The notes: generated from the letters alone by a model not told the origin. A stretch of 46,109 bases of DNA from DATAAM01 sp036260075 (GCA_036260075.1 DATAAM010000012.1:1-46109); one strand, 5' to 3'. Positions 1-7,655 are shown, counted from the first letter of the stretch. Program-made: numbers and translations.

Positions 1-27
1 AGCCTCGTCGAAGACGGCCGCAGTCAC
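1..27 (-). CDS. possible 5' end of a gene leaving the window
   Basis: Downstream of tRNA-Phe on the minus strand a GTG at 27-25 opens a frame reading VTAAVFDEA to the window edge. Nine residues cannot identify a product, and the start is only a guess from the open frame. Confidence 0.2.
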
Positions 28-39
28 GACACCCCCTCG

Positions 40-112
40 TGGTCGGGACCGGCGTCGATCCGGTGACCCCGCGCTTTTCAGGCGCGTGCTCTACCAACTG
101 AGCTACCCGACC
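40..112 (-). tRNA. tRNA-Phe (GAA)
   Basis: A 73-nt cloverleaf reads on the minus strand. The acceptor stem GGTCGGG pairs with CCCGACC, the D arm is GCTC/GAGC, and the anticodon stem CGCGC/GCGCG encloses loop CTGAAAA with anticodon GAA. The T stem is ACCGG/CCGGT. The discriminator is A and no CCA is encoded. It is the last of three tRNAs in the order Glu-Asp-Phe, probably from one transcript. The T loop (ATCGACG) departs slightly from the usual TTC start. Confidence 0.95.
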
Positions 113-140
113 GTGTGAACCCACCAGGGTAGGCCACGAG

Positions 141-215
141 CGGTCCTGACGGGATTTGAACCCGCGACCTCCGGCTTGACAGGCCGGCGTGCACTCCAAA
201 CTGCACCACAGGACC
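141..215 (-). tRNA. tRNA-Asp (GTC)
   Basis: The minus strand folds with acceptor GGTCCTG/CAGGACC, anticodon stem CCGGC/GCCGG around loop CTGTCAA (anticodon GTC), and T arm CGGGTTCAAATCCCG. The discriminator is G, as usual for tRNA-Asp. It lies 12 nt after tRNA-Glu and 28 nt before tRNA-Phe on the same strand. Confidence 0.95.
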
Positions 216-227
216 AGGCTGCTGCTG

Positions 228-300
228 CACCCCCAACGGGATTCGAACCCGTGCCGCCACCTTGAAAGGGTGGTGTCCTAGGCCGCTAGACGATGGGGGC
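228..300 (-). tRNA. tRNA-Glu (TTC)
   Basis: The minus strand folds with acceptor GCCCCCA/TGGGGGT (a G-U first pair), anticodon stem CCACC/GGTGG around loop CTTTCAA (anticodon TTC), and T arm CGGGTTCGAATCCCG. The discriminator is G. It is first in the Glu-Asp-Phe cluster and begins 31 nt after the DUF2017 gene stop, so it may be cotranscribed with the clpS operon. Confidence 0.95.
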
Positions 301-331
301 TCGGTGCCTGTTGAGGGCGCTTCACGTTAGC

Positions 332-796
332 TCACGGGGCGGCGAGGGCTTCCACGAGCTGCTCCACGATCCAGCTCAGGTAGCCGTACAGCGCGAGCCC
401 CGGTGCCCGGGGGTCGTCGGGTGCGATGGTCGAGGGATCGAGGTCCTCGGTGACGTCGAGGCGGGTCCCCAGCACCAGCCGCATGTCGTTGAGCGCCGAC
501 AGCCAGGCAGCGGCCTCGTCCTCCGACAGGCGCTCGGCGTCCACCGTCGACTCCATCACGGCCAAGGCGCTCAGCCTGCGGTCGCGCAGGTCGGGCGCCA
601 TGAGGCGGCGGTACTCGCCCTCCACCTCCTCGTCGTCGGAGGCGGGCGGGAACAGCCGACGCAGGGACGGGTCGTCGGGCGTGTCCTCCAGCAGCTCCCG
701 GAGCTGCCCGGGGAGCGACCGGAGCAGGTCGCGCTCCCCGGCGTCGAGGCGCACTCGCAGCCCGCCGTCGCGGGTGCGCTGGATGCGGGCCCGCAC
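332..796 (-). CDS. DUF2017 family protein
   Basis: A 154-aa soluble, acidic protein of unknown biochemical role. It resembles the actinobacterial DUF2017 family, which is typically encoded beside clpS, and the position here agrees. The GTG start (796-794) shares one base with the clpS stop (TAGTG), which implies translational coupling; an ATG nine codons upstream lies inside clpS and is less likely. The protein is mostly helical by composition, with acidic stretches (DEEVEGEYRRL, LSEDEAAAW) and a C-terminal segment GYLSWIVEQLVEAL. The family assignment rests on context and general similarity, not on a diagnostic motif. Confidence 0.75.
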   Translation of the reverse strand: MRARIQRTRDGGLRVRLDAGERDLLRSLPGQLRELLEDTPDDPSLRRLFPPASDDEEVEGEYRRLMAPDLRDRRLSALAVMESTVDAERLSEDEAAAWLSALNDMRLVLGTRLDVTEDLDPSTIAPDDPRAPGLALYGYLSWIVEQLVEALAAP

Positions 797-1092
797 TAGA
801 GGTCCTGCTGCATGGTCGCCCACAACCCGTGCTCGTGGAGGCGGAAGACGTCGAGCTCGGCCCGCTCCCGCGGCCCCGACGACACCACCGCCCTGCCCTT
901 GTGGTGCACGTCGAGCATGAGCTTCGTCGCTTTCTCCCGGCTGTAGCCGAACAGCTTCTGGAAGACGTACGTGACGTACGACATCAGGTTGATCGGGTCG
1001 TTCCAGACGATCACGAGCCAGGGGCGGTCAGGGACGACGACATCGTCGACGCCGGGCTCGTCGAGCTCGACAGGAGAGGTCGCCGCTGCCAC
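796..1092 (-). CDS. clpS: ATP-dependent Clp protease adaptor ClpS
   Basis: A 98-aa adaptor that delivers N-degron substrates to the ClpA/ClpC chaperone for degradation by ClpP in the cytoplasm. The family core is clear: WLVIVWNDPINLMSYVTYVF, then FGYSREKATKLMLDVHHKGRAVVSSG and a C-terminal HEHGLWATM. The DP-N and H-x-KG residues that line the N-degron pocket are present. The GTG start at 1092 gives a normal short disordered N-tail. It overlaps the 3' end of ctaA by 82 nt in another frame and is coupled to the DUF2017 gene by a one-base overlap. Confidence 0.93.
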   Translation of the reverse strand: MAAATSPVELDEPGVDDVVVPDRPWLVIVWNDPINLMSYVTYVFQKLFGYSREKATKLMLDVHHKGRAVVSSGPRERAELDVFRLHEHGLWATMQQDL

Positions 1093-1952
1093 GCCCTCGA
1101 TTCTCCCACCGTGCAGTGGAACCACACGACCGACACCCAGACGGCGGCCGCCCCGGCGATGTGCACCCCCACGAGCAGGGCGGGCACGTCGGTGAAGTAC
1201 TGCACGTAGCCCACCACCGCCTGCGCCACCAGCACGGCCAAGAGGACCTCGACCCGCCGGACGAGGGCAACCGGCGCGCCGGAGCGCACCAGGCCCGCCA
1301 CCGTGTAGAGCACCAAGCCGAGGAGGACGGCCACGGCGATCCCGTGCAGGCGGGTGACCTCGGCCAGCTCGAAGTCGAAGCGGGGCGCTGTCTCGTCGCC
1401 GCCGTGGGGGCCGGAGCCGGTGACCACCGTGCCGAGGACGACGGCCAAGGCGGTGGCGGCCACGAGCAGGCGGGCCATGCGGGTGAGGCCGGGGTCGCCG
1501 GGGGGCGCAGGATCGTCGTCGGGCCGCCCGGCCCGCACGTGGAGCACGACGGCGTTCCACAGCAGGACCATGGAGAGGAGGAAGTGGCCCATCACGAACG
1601 GGGGCGCCAGGTCGAACAGGACCGTCAGCCCGCCCAGCACGATCTGGCCGACGACGCCCGCCACCAAGCCGAGCGACAGTCGAGTGAGGTCGCGGCGCGG
1701 GGGCCGCCGCCACAGCGACCCGAGCACGGCCAGGATCACCGCCACCGACACCACCCCGGTGACCATGCGGTTCACCCACTCGACCATGGCGTGGTACTCC
1801 CACGGCGCCACCAGCTGCCCGTCAGTGCAGGTGGGCCAGTCGGGGCAGCCGAGGCCGGAGCCGGTCAGCCGCACGGCCCCGCCCGACACCACGATCACGA
1901 ACAGGGCGACGAGCGCGAGCAGCGTCACGCGGCGGTACGCCCGGGGAGACAC
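1011..1952 (-). CDS. ctaA: heme A synthase (COX15/CtaA family)
   Basis: A 313-aa polytopic membrane protein that oxidises the C8 methyl of heme O to make heme A for the oxidase encoded nearby. Eight hydrophobic segments are visible, with the family motifs GGAVRLTGSGLGCPDWPTC (paired loop cysteine region) near residue 25, HAMVEWVNRM, and the heme-ligand regions GHFLLSM, TRLHGIAVAV and GVHIAG. The GTG start lies 6 nt after a TACGAT box (forward 1959-1964), fitting a leaderless transcript. It is divergent from ctaB across about 100 bp. The last 30 or so codons overlap clpS; the hydrophilic tail after WFHCTVGES is unlike the family core. Confidence 0.92.
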   Translation of the reverse strand: MSPRAYRRVTLLALVALFVIVVSGGAVRLTGSGLGCPDWPTCTDGQLVAPWEYHAMVEWVNRMVTGVVSVAVILAVLGSLWRRPPRRDLTRLSLGLVAGVVGQIVLGGLTVLFDLAPPFVMGHFLLSMVLLWNAVVLHVRAGRPDDDPAPPGDPGLTRMARLLVAATALAVVLGTVVTGSGPHGGDETAPRFDFELAEVTRLHGIAVAVLLGLVLYTVAGLVRSGAPVALVRRVEVLLAVLVAQAVVGYVQYFTDVPALLVGVHIAGAAAVWVSVVWFHCTVGESRAWQRRPLLSSSTSPASTMSSSLTAPGS

Positions 1953-1958
1953 CCCGCG

Positions 1959-1964
1959 ATCGTA
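1959..1964 (-). promoter_or_regulatory. -10 box of ctaA (leaderless type)
   Basis: TACGAT on the minus strand lies 6 nt before the ctaA GTG, so transcription would begin at or next to the start codon. No clear -35 was identified. Confidence 0.45.
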
Positions 1965-2035
1965 CGAACCCCGGTTCCGGCACCGGAAATCGCCCACGGG
2001 TGGCCCGAATCTGGTGCCAGAACGAGGTGGAGCCC

Positions 2036-2041
2036 TACGCT
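2036..2041 (+). promoter_or_regulatory. -10-like box of ctaB
   Basis: TACGCT lies 10 nt before the ctaB ATG and no Shine-Dalgarno sequence lies between. The pattern matches other starts in this window and suggests a very short or absent leader. Confidence 0.35.
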
Positions 2042-2051
2042 CGGCGGCTTG

Positions 2052-2915
2052 ATGTCCCGCCTCCGGGCCTACGTCGCCCTCACCAAGCCGCGCATCATCG
2101 AGCTCCTGCTGGTGACGACGCTGCCGACGATGGTGGTGGCGGAGGGGGGCATGCCGTCGCCGTGGCTGATGCTGGCCACGCTGGTGGGCGGCGCCCTGGC
2201 CGCGGGCGGCGCCAACGCCGTCAACATGTACGTCGACCGCGACATCGACGCCGTCATGCACCGCACCCGCAACCGCCCGCTGGTGACGGGGGAGATGACG
2301 CCCCGAGCCGCCCTCACCTTCGCCATCGCGCTCGAGGTGCTGGCGTTCGTGGAGCTGTGGGCCTTGGTGAACCTGCTCAGCGCCGTCCTGGCCGTGAGCG
2401 CCACCCTCTTCTACGTCTTCGTCTACACGCTCTGGCTCAAGCGCACGTCCACCAACAACATCGTGATCGGCGGCGCGGCCGGGGCGGTGCCCGTGCTGGT
2501 GGGCTGGGCGGCCGTCACCGACAGCCTCGGCCTGGCCCCCCTCGTGCTGTTCGCCATCATCTTCGTGTGGACGCCGCCCCACTTCTGGGCGCTGGCCATC
2601 CGCTACCGCGACGACTACGCCGCCGCCGAGGTGCCCATGCTCCCGGCGGTGCGGAGCTTCGCCACCACCGCCCGCCAGATCGTCGTCTACACGGTGCTCC
2701 TGTGGGGCACCTCGATCGTGTTCGCCGAGGTGGCGGGCATGGGCGTGCTCTACCTGGCCGCCGCCACCGCCCTCGGCGCCGTGTTCCTCCTCTACGCCGT
2801 GCAGCTCCTGCGCGACGGCACCGAGCAGCGCGCCATGCGGCTGTTCCACTACTCGATCTCGTACGTCACGCTGCTGTTCTCCGCCATGGCCCTCGACCAA
2901 CTCGTCCGGGCCTGA
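2052..2915 (+). CDS. ctaB: protoheme IX farnesyltransferase (heme O synthase)
   Basis: A 287-aa UbiA-superfamily membrane protein that transfers farnesyl diphosphate to heme B, giving heme O, the substrate of CtaA. It begins YVALTKPRIIELLLVTTLPTM, the usual opening of the family. The first prenyl-diphosphate/Mg site is NAVNMYVDRDIDAVMHRTRNRPL and the second lies in YRDDYAAAEVPMLP. About eight or nine membrane segments follow. It is divergent from ctaA and heads the respiratory cluster; the oxidase-like gene starts 26 nt downstream. Confidence 0.95.
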   Translation: MSRLRAYVALTKPRIIELLLVTTLPTMVVAEGGMPSPWLMLATLVGGALAAGGANAVNMYVDRDIDAVMHRTRNRPLVTGEMTPRAALTFAIALEVLAFVELWALVNLLSAVLAVSATLFYVFVYTLWLKRTSTNNIVIGGAAGAVPVLVGWAAVTDSLGLAPLVLFAIIFVWTPPHFWALAIRYRDDYAAAEVPMLPAVRSFATTARQIVVYTVLLWGTSIVFAEVAGMGVLYLAAATALGAVFLLYAVQLLRDGTEQRAMRLFHYSISYVTLLFSAMALDQLVRA

Positions 2916-2925
2916 CCGAGCCGGC

Positions 2926-2931
2926 TAGATT
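2926..2931 (+). promoter_or_regulatory. -10 box before the oxidase-like subunit I gene
   Basis: TAGATT ends 10 nt before ATG 2942, between ctaB and the oxidase-like gene. It suggests the divergent oxidase cluster has its own near-leaderless promoter besides any readthrough from ctaB. Confidence 0.4.
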
Positions 2932-2941
2932 CCCCGCGCCG

Positions 2942-4504
2942 ATGATCTCCACCGCCGACCACAAGCGACTGGGCCTGCTGTACGTCGCCGCCGCCCTCCT
3001 CTTCCTCGTGGTGGGCGGTGCCTTGGGCGTCGCCCTCCGAGGTGAGCTGGCCGAGGGGGGCAACCTCCTGGGCGACGAGTACGGCCGCCTGTTCTCGCTG
3101 CACGCCACGGTCTCGCCGCTGCTGGGGCTGCTGCCGCTGTGGATCGGCCTGGCCACCTACGTGGTGCCGTTGCAGATCGGGGCCTCGCGCCTCGCCCTCC
3201 CGCGGCTGCACGCCTTCTCGTTCTGGCTCTATCTGGTGGGCGGCGGCATCGTGGTGGCGAGCTACCTCGCCGGCCCCCCGACCGGCCTGGGGCTGTCGGT
3301 CTCCGCTCCGCTCGCCGCCACCGAAGGCGGCGCACCCACCGAGGTGGTGCTCTGGGTGACGGGGCTCCTGTGCGTGGCGGTGGCGTTCGTCCTGGCCGCC
3401 GTCGACCTCGCCGTCACCGTGGCCACCATGCGCACCACGGGGATGACCCTGGCCCGGGTGCCCTTCTTCTCGCTGGCCACCTTCGCCACCGCGGTGGCCA
3501 CCGTGCTGGCCACGCCCGTCTTCGTGGCCGGGCTCGTGCTGCTGTACTTCGACCAGCACTTCGGCGGCACGTTCTTCGCAGGCGACAACGCCGCCACGCG
3601 GGTCCTGTGGCTGCACACGCTGTGGCTCTTCGGGCGCCCGGAGGTGCTGCTCCTCGTCGTGCCCGGCCTCGGCGCCGCCTGCGACATCGTGGCCACCCAT
3701 GCCCGCCGCCCGTTGCTCGTGCATCAGGCGGCCCGCGTGGCGATCCCGCTGGCGGCGGGCCTCACGTTCCTCGTCTGGGCCGGGGGCACCGACATCGCCG
3801 ACGCCGTGACGCTCCCGATGCCGACGGCGGCGAGCGCGCTGATCGTCGCTCCCGTGGGGGTCCTTGCCCTGCTGTGGCTCGGCTCCATGGCGTTCGGCTC
3901 GCCCCGCTTCCACGTCAGCCTGGCCTTCGTGGCCGGCTTCCTCGGCTTGGCCGCCTTCGGCGCCGTCAACGCCGCGGTGGCTGCCTTCGCCGAGGTCGAC
4001 GGCAACACGGCGTGGACGACGGCCCACGTGCACGTCGTGGCCTTCGGTGCCCCGCTCCTCCTGGCCGTGGCTGCGCTGTACCACTGGGCGCCGAAGATGT
4101 GGGGCCGGTCGCTGTCGGCGGGCCTGGGCGGACTCGTGTTCCTGGCCTTGTTCGGCGGCTTCTTCCTCAACGGGCTGGGCTCGTACCTGCTCGGCTACGA
4201 CGGGGCCCCGGCCCACGTCGAGGAGTACGCCGACAACGTGCAACTGAACTACAGCCGGCTGGCCGCCGTCGGCGGGGTCGTCGTCGCCTTGGGCGTGCTG
4301 CTGCTGGTCGCCGACGTGCTCCGGGTGGCCTCCGCCGCCCGTCGAGCCGAGGCGGGCGAGGGTGATCCCTACGAGGGCCTGACGCTGGAGTGGGCCACCG
4401 ACTCGCCGCCGCCGCCCGACAACTTCGCCGCCGTGCCCGAGGTCCGCTCGCCCGAGCCGCTGTACGACCTGCGGGCGGGCGCGGGCGCCGGAGGGGGCCG
4501 CTGA
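2942..4504 (+). CDS. heme-copper oxidase subunit I-like protein lacking CuB ligands
   Basis: A 520-aa polytopic protein aligning along its whole length with CtaD encoded at 7756-9750, from TADHKRLGLLY through PLQIGASRLALPRLHAFSFW to WAPKMWG. The heme histidines are kept: H54 (LHATVS) and H362/H364 (AHVHVV). The CuB site is gone. The first CuB histidine is R232 (FGRPEVL against FGHPEVY), the cross-linked tyrosine is L236, and the His-His pair is G281-G282 (VWAGG against VWVHH). The K-channel lysine and D-channel aspartate motifs are also absent. It should bind heme but should not reduce O2 by the usual chemistry. It overlaps the next gene by one base (TGATG). Function unknown: electron transfer, redox sensing, or a divergent reductase are possible. 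Confidence 0.88.
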   Translation: MISTADHKRLGLLYVAAALLFLVVGGALGVALRGELAEGGNLLGDEYGRLFSLHATVSPLLGLLPLWIGLATYVVPLQIGASRLALPRLHAFSFWLYLVGGGIVVASYLAGPPTGLGLSVSAPLAATEGGAPTEVVLWVTGLLCVAVAFVLAAVDLAVTVATMRTTGMTLARVPFFSLATFATAVATVLATPVFVAGLVLLYFDQHFGGTFFAGDNAATRVLWLHTLWLFGRPEVLLLVVPGLGAACDIVATHARRPLLVHQAARVAIPLAAGLTFLVWAGGTDIADAVTLPMPTAASALIVAPVGVLALLWLGSMAFGSPRFHVSLAFVAGFLGLAAFGAVNAAVAAFAEVDGNTAWTTAHVHVVAFGAPLLLAVAALYHWAPKMWGRSLSAGLGGLVFLALFGGFFLNGLGSYLLGYDGAPAHVEEYADNVQLNYSRLAAVGGVVVALGVLLLVADVLRVASAARRAEAGEGDPYEGLTLEWATDSPPPPDNFAAVPEVRSPEPLYDLRAGAGAGGGR

Positions 4505-5097
4505 TGGCCGTCCCCACGACCACCACACACGCCCTGCCCGCGGGCGGGGGCGAGCGGCCCCGCAACATCCTCACGCTCACGTCGCTGGCGCTCGGCTCCG
4601 GCGGGCTGATGTTCTTCGCCGCCCTGGTCGGCGCGTACGTCCACCTGCGCAACCGCATCGAGCACTTCCACCCCGAGGAAGCCCACCTCGACCAGTACCT
4701 CGGCAACATGCTGGTCATCACCCTGTTGCTCGCCACGGTGACGGCGGAGTGGGGCCACTCGGCCGTGCGCCGGGGGATCAGGCGCCAGGCCACCACCGCC
4801 TACAGCATCACCGTGGGGCTGGGCGCCGCCTTCCTGTTCCTGCTGTGGCACACCGGCGTGCAGGCGGGCTACGGCCCGGCGAGCCACGAGTACGGCTTGG
4901 TGGTGAGCACCATGGCGATCACGCTGGGGATCGTGGTGGGCCTCGGCGTCGGCTTCGCCGCGCTCACCCTGTTCCGCGTGCTGGGCGGGCAGGTCTCGGC
5001 CGCCGAGCCCGACCAAGCCCGCGCCGCCGCTTGGTACTGGCACTTCGCCGCCGCCGCCGCCGTGCTGGTCTGGTACACGGTCGTCGTCCTGAAGTAG
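4504..5097 (+). CDS. cytochrome c oxidase subunit III-like protein
   Basis: A 197-aa membrane protein with about five hydrophobic segments and subunit III features: the N-terminal LTLTSLALGSGGLMFFAALVGAYVHLR and a final YWHFAAAAAVLVWYTVVVL that matches YWHFVDVVWIVIFTVVYL of the true CtaE encoded at 9753. The ATG overlaps the stop of the CuB-less subunit I gene (TGATG), so the two are probably made together. Sequence similarity to CtaE is weak in the middle. It most likely partners the divergent subunit I rather than the caa3 oxidase. Confidence 0.8.
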   Translation: MAVPTTTTHALPAGGGERPRNILTLTSLALGSGGLMFFAALVGAYVHLRNRIEHFHPEEAHLDQYLGNMLVITLLLATVTAEWGHSAVRRGIRRQATTAYSITVGLGAAFLFLLWHTGVQAGYGPASHEYGLVVSTMAITLGIVVGLGVGFAALTLFRVLGGQVSAAEPDQARAAAWYWHFAAAAAVLVWYTVVVLK

Positions 5098-5105
5098 GAG
5101 CCGCG

Positions 5106-6098
5106 TTGCTGACCCTGCCCTCGAAGCTGCTCTTCGCCCTCGTCGGGCTGGCCGCCGTCGCCGCCGTGGGCTACGGCGTCGTCGTCGGCGAGCGCAGTGG
5201 GATCGTGCTGCTGGCGGGCGTGGCCGTGGCCGCGGCCGTGCTGGGGTCCGCCTTCCTGGCCGTGCGCGACAGCGCGCCGTTCGTGCCCCCCGACGCCCCG
5301 CCCCCCGATCCCCGGGCCACCACGCCGGGATCGCCCGCCCGTCCGTCGGCCTGGCCCCTGTTGGCCGCCCTCGACGTGGGCCTCGTCGCGGTCGGCGCGG
5401 CCGTGGACGACTCGCTCGTGTACGCGGGCGTCGCGTTGGGCATCGCCGCCGCCCTCGGGTGGTTCGGGCGGGCCTGGAGCGAGCACCCCTCGTGGACGCC
5501 GAGGGTGCGGGAGCGGGTCGACTACCGGTTCCTGGTGCCGCTGGGGCTTCCCGTGGGGATGATCGCCCTCACCGTCGTGATCGCCATCAGCTTCTCGCGG
5601 GTGCTGCTGGCGGTGAGCAAGGACGCCTCCGTCCTGATCGCCTTGGTGGTGGCCGTCGCCATCCTGGCGGGCATGTGGTTCATCGCCGTTCGCCCCGGGG
5701 TGGGCTCCTCCTCCTTGGTCGTGCTGGCGGGCCTGGCGGGCATCTCCACGATCGGCGCGGGCATCGCCGGGGCCGCCCAAGGCGAGCGCAAGTTCGAGCA
5801 CCACGGCCACGAGCGGCCCGAGGTCGAGATCGTGGCCGAAGACGTGGCCTTCGAGCAGGACGAGGTGGTCGTGCCCGCCCGCACCGACGTCGACATCGTC
5901 TTCACAAACCACGACGCCGTGTTCCACAACGTGGCCGTGTACGAAGGCGACGGCCCCGAGGCGGTGCCGATCTTCAACGGCGAGGGCTTCGAGGGCGAGG
6001 CCACCCGCACGTACGAGGTCAAGACGCCGGAGTCGGGCACGTACACGTTCGTGTGCGACTTCCACCCCAACATGAAGGGGCAGTTCGTCGTCGAGTAG
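5106..6098 (+). CDS. multi-span membrane protein with C-terminal cupredoxin domain
   Basis: A 330-aa protein. The TTG start is supported by AGGAG five nt upstream and directly follows the subunit III-like stop. Roughly the first 225 residues carry about seven membrane segments. The last 100 form an extracytoplasmic cupredoxin domain with type 1 copper ligands: His in FHNVAVYEG, then Cys, His and Met in VCDFHPNMKGQ. No CuA motif (CxxxCxxxHxxM) is present, so it is not a normal subunit II. It could donate electrons to, or accept them from, the CuB-less subunit I. No family name is offered for the membrane part. Confidence 0.8.
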   Translation: MLTLPSKLLFALVGLAAVAAVGYGVVVGERSGIVLLAGVAVAAAVLGSAFLAVRDSAPFVPPDAPPPDPRATTPGSPARPSAWPLLAALDVGLVAVGAAVDDSLVYAGVALGIAAALGWFGRAWSEHPSWTPRVRERVDYRFLVPLGLPVGMIALTVVIAISFSRVLLAVSKDASVLIALVVAVAILAGMWFIAVRPGVGSSSLVVLAGLAGISTIGAGIAGAAQGERKFEHHGHERPEVEIVAEDVAFEQDEVVVPARTDVDIVFTNHDAVFHNVAVYEGDGPEAVPIFNGEGFEGEATRTYEVKTPESGTYTFVCDFHPNMKGQFVVE

Positions 6099-6111
6099 GC
6101 GAGGGCGGGCC

Positions 6112-6567
6112 CTGGTCGCGCTGGCGCTCTCGCTGGCCGCCTGCGGGGGCGACGGCAGCACGGCGCCCCAGGCCGCACCCACCTTCTCCCTCGACGACGT
6201 GCGCCGGCCCGGCACCCGGGTGACGCTCCCCGAGGGGGAGCCCGCCATCGTCAACTTCCTGGCGTCGTGGTGCGGGCCGTGCCGGGAGGAGCTGCCCGAG
6301 CTCCAGCGCATCTCCGGCGAGATCGCCGTCGTGGGCATCGACGTGGCCGACAACCGGGGGAAGGCCGTGGAGCTGCTCGACGAGACCGGGGTGACGTTCC
6401 CGGTGGGCTACGACCCCCAGCGCCAGGTGGCGGGCGGCTACCGGGTGAACGGCATGCCCACCACCGTGTTCGTCGCCGCCGACGGCACCGAGGCGGGCCG
6501 GGTCCAGGGGCCCGTCAAGCGGGCCACACTGCGTGAGTGGGCGCAGCGGCTGGAGCGCCCTCGGTGA
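6112..6567 (+). CDS. TlpA/ResA-type thiol-disulfide lipoprotein
   Basis: A thioredoxin-fold protein with active site WCGPC (FLASWCGPCREELPEL) and the family cis-proline region NGMPTTVFV. Such proteins reduce cytochrome c or copper-site cysteines outside the membrane, which fits its place before ctaC. In frame upstream of the GTG at 6199 lies a lipoprotein signal, ALVALALSLAACGGDGS with lipobox LAAC, so the real start is upstream. Back to the in-frame stop at 6073 there is no ATG, GTG or TTG; the CTG at 6112 is used here as the only candidate that keeps the signal. Using 6199 would give a 122-aa protein with no signal. Confidence 0.8.
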   Translation: MVALALSLAACGGDGSTAPQAAPTFSLDDVRRPGTRVTLPEGEPAIVNFLASWCGPCREELPELQRISGEIAVVGIDVADNRGKAVELLDETGVTFPVGYDPQRQVAGGYRVNGMPTTVFVAADGTEAGRVQGPVKRATLREWAQRLERPR

Positions 6568-6641
6568 AGTTGGCACGCCCCCGTCCCATGCGAAATGCTG
6601 ACGCACTGCTTGGCGCACCTGACGATCCCGAGGAAGCCACG

Positions 6642-7655
6642 TTGACGACTCGAACGACCCGTTTCGCCGCGCTCGCCGGCACCTTGGCGGTGCTCGGCAC
6701 GGCGTGCGGCCGCACGGAGCTGCCGCAGAACACACTGGACCCCGAAGGCCCGGTGGCGCGCAAGCTCGACGACCTCGTCGACCCGGTGTTCGTGATCGCC
6801 GGGGTCTTCTTCGTGCTGGTGAACCTGCTCGTCCTCGTGGCGGTGATCAAGTTCCGACGGCGCTCCGAGGACGAGTCGCCCAAGCAGGTGCACGGCAACG
6901 CCAAGCTGGAGCTGGGCTGGACGATCGCCCCCGCCGTCATCCTCGCCGTGGTCGGCATCCTCACGCTGGGCGTCATCTTCGACATCGACAGGCGGCCCGC
7001 GGCGGCCGAGTCGCTGCAGGTGAAGGTGACCGGCCACCAGTTCTGGTGGGAGTACGAGTACGAGCAGCACGGCATCAAGACGGCCAACGAGCTGCACATC
7101 CCGGTGGGCCGCAAGATCGCACTCGACCTCGAGTCCGACGACGTGGTGCACGCCTTCTGGCCGCCGAAGCTGGCGGGTTTACTCGACGTGGTTCCCGGTC
7201 GCACAAACCACATGGTCATCGAGGCCGACAGGCCGGGCGTCTACCACGGGCAGTGCGCCGAGTTCTGCGGCATGTCGCACGCCAACATGTACCTAAAGGT
7301 CGTGGCCCACACGCCCGAGGACTTCGACGCCTGGGTGGCGGCCAACACGGCGGACCCCCGCGACGTCGGCACGCTGACCGGCGACGCCGCCGCGGGCGCC
7401 TCGCTGTTCCGCATCAAGGGGTGCGCCAGCTGCCACACCGTGAAGGGCTACGCCGCGGGCGAGTTCGGCCCCGACCTGACCCACTTGCAGCAGCGCGAGT
7501 GGTTCGCGGGCGCCATGCTCGAGCTGACCGACCAGAACCTGCGCCGGTGGCTGCGCGACCCGCCGGGGGAGAAGCCGGGCGCCACCATGCCGAACCTCGA
7601 CCTCACCGAGGACGAGATCACCAAGCTGATCGCCTACCTGGACACACTGCAATGA
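6642..7655 (+). CDS. ctaC: cytochrome c oxidase subunit II with fused cytochrome c domain (caa3 type)
   Basis: A 337-aa lipoprotein subunit that takes electrons from the respiratory chain to the CuA centre. In order: signal with lipobox (AVLGTACGRTE), two membrane hairpin helices (about residues 45-110), the aromatic motif HQFWWEYEY, CuA ligands in VVHAFW and CAEFCGMSHANM, then a C-terminal class I cytochrome c with CASCH and distal Met in GATMPNL. The TTG start follows AGGA at a good distance; an in-frame ATG at 6589 would put the signal peptide too far inside. The fused heme domain implies a caa3-type enzyme. Confidence 0.93.
   Translation: MTTRTTRFAALAGTLAVLGTACGRTELPQNTLDPEGPVARKLDDLVDPVFVIAGVFFVLVNLLVLVAVIKFRRRSEDESPKQVHGNAKLELGWTIAPAVILAVVGILTLGVIFDIDRRPAAAESLQVKVTGHQFWWEYEYEQHGIKTANELHIPVGRKIALDLESDDVVHAFWPPKLAGLLDVVPGRTNHMVIEADRPGVYHGQCAEFCGMSHANMYLKVVAHTPEDFDAWVAANTADPRDVGTLTGDAAAGASLFRIKGCASCHTVKGYAAGEFGPDLTHLQQREWFAGAMLELTDQNLRRWLRDPPGEKPGATMPNLDLTEDEITKLIAYLDTLQ

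Noticed and set aside
1116..2051. Long N-terminal extension of the ctaB frame
   Set aside because: It is antisense to ctaA with Gln/His/Gly-rich composition; ctaB homology starts at ATG 2052.
7040..7050. GTTCTGGTGGG in ctaC, identical to the end of palindrome copy 3
   Set aside because: It encodes the conserved HQFWWEY motif of subunit II and has no complementary arm within 50 nt, so it is a chance match.
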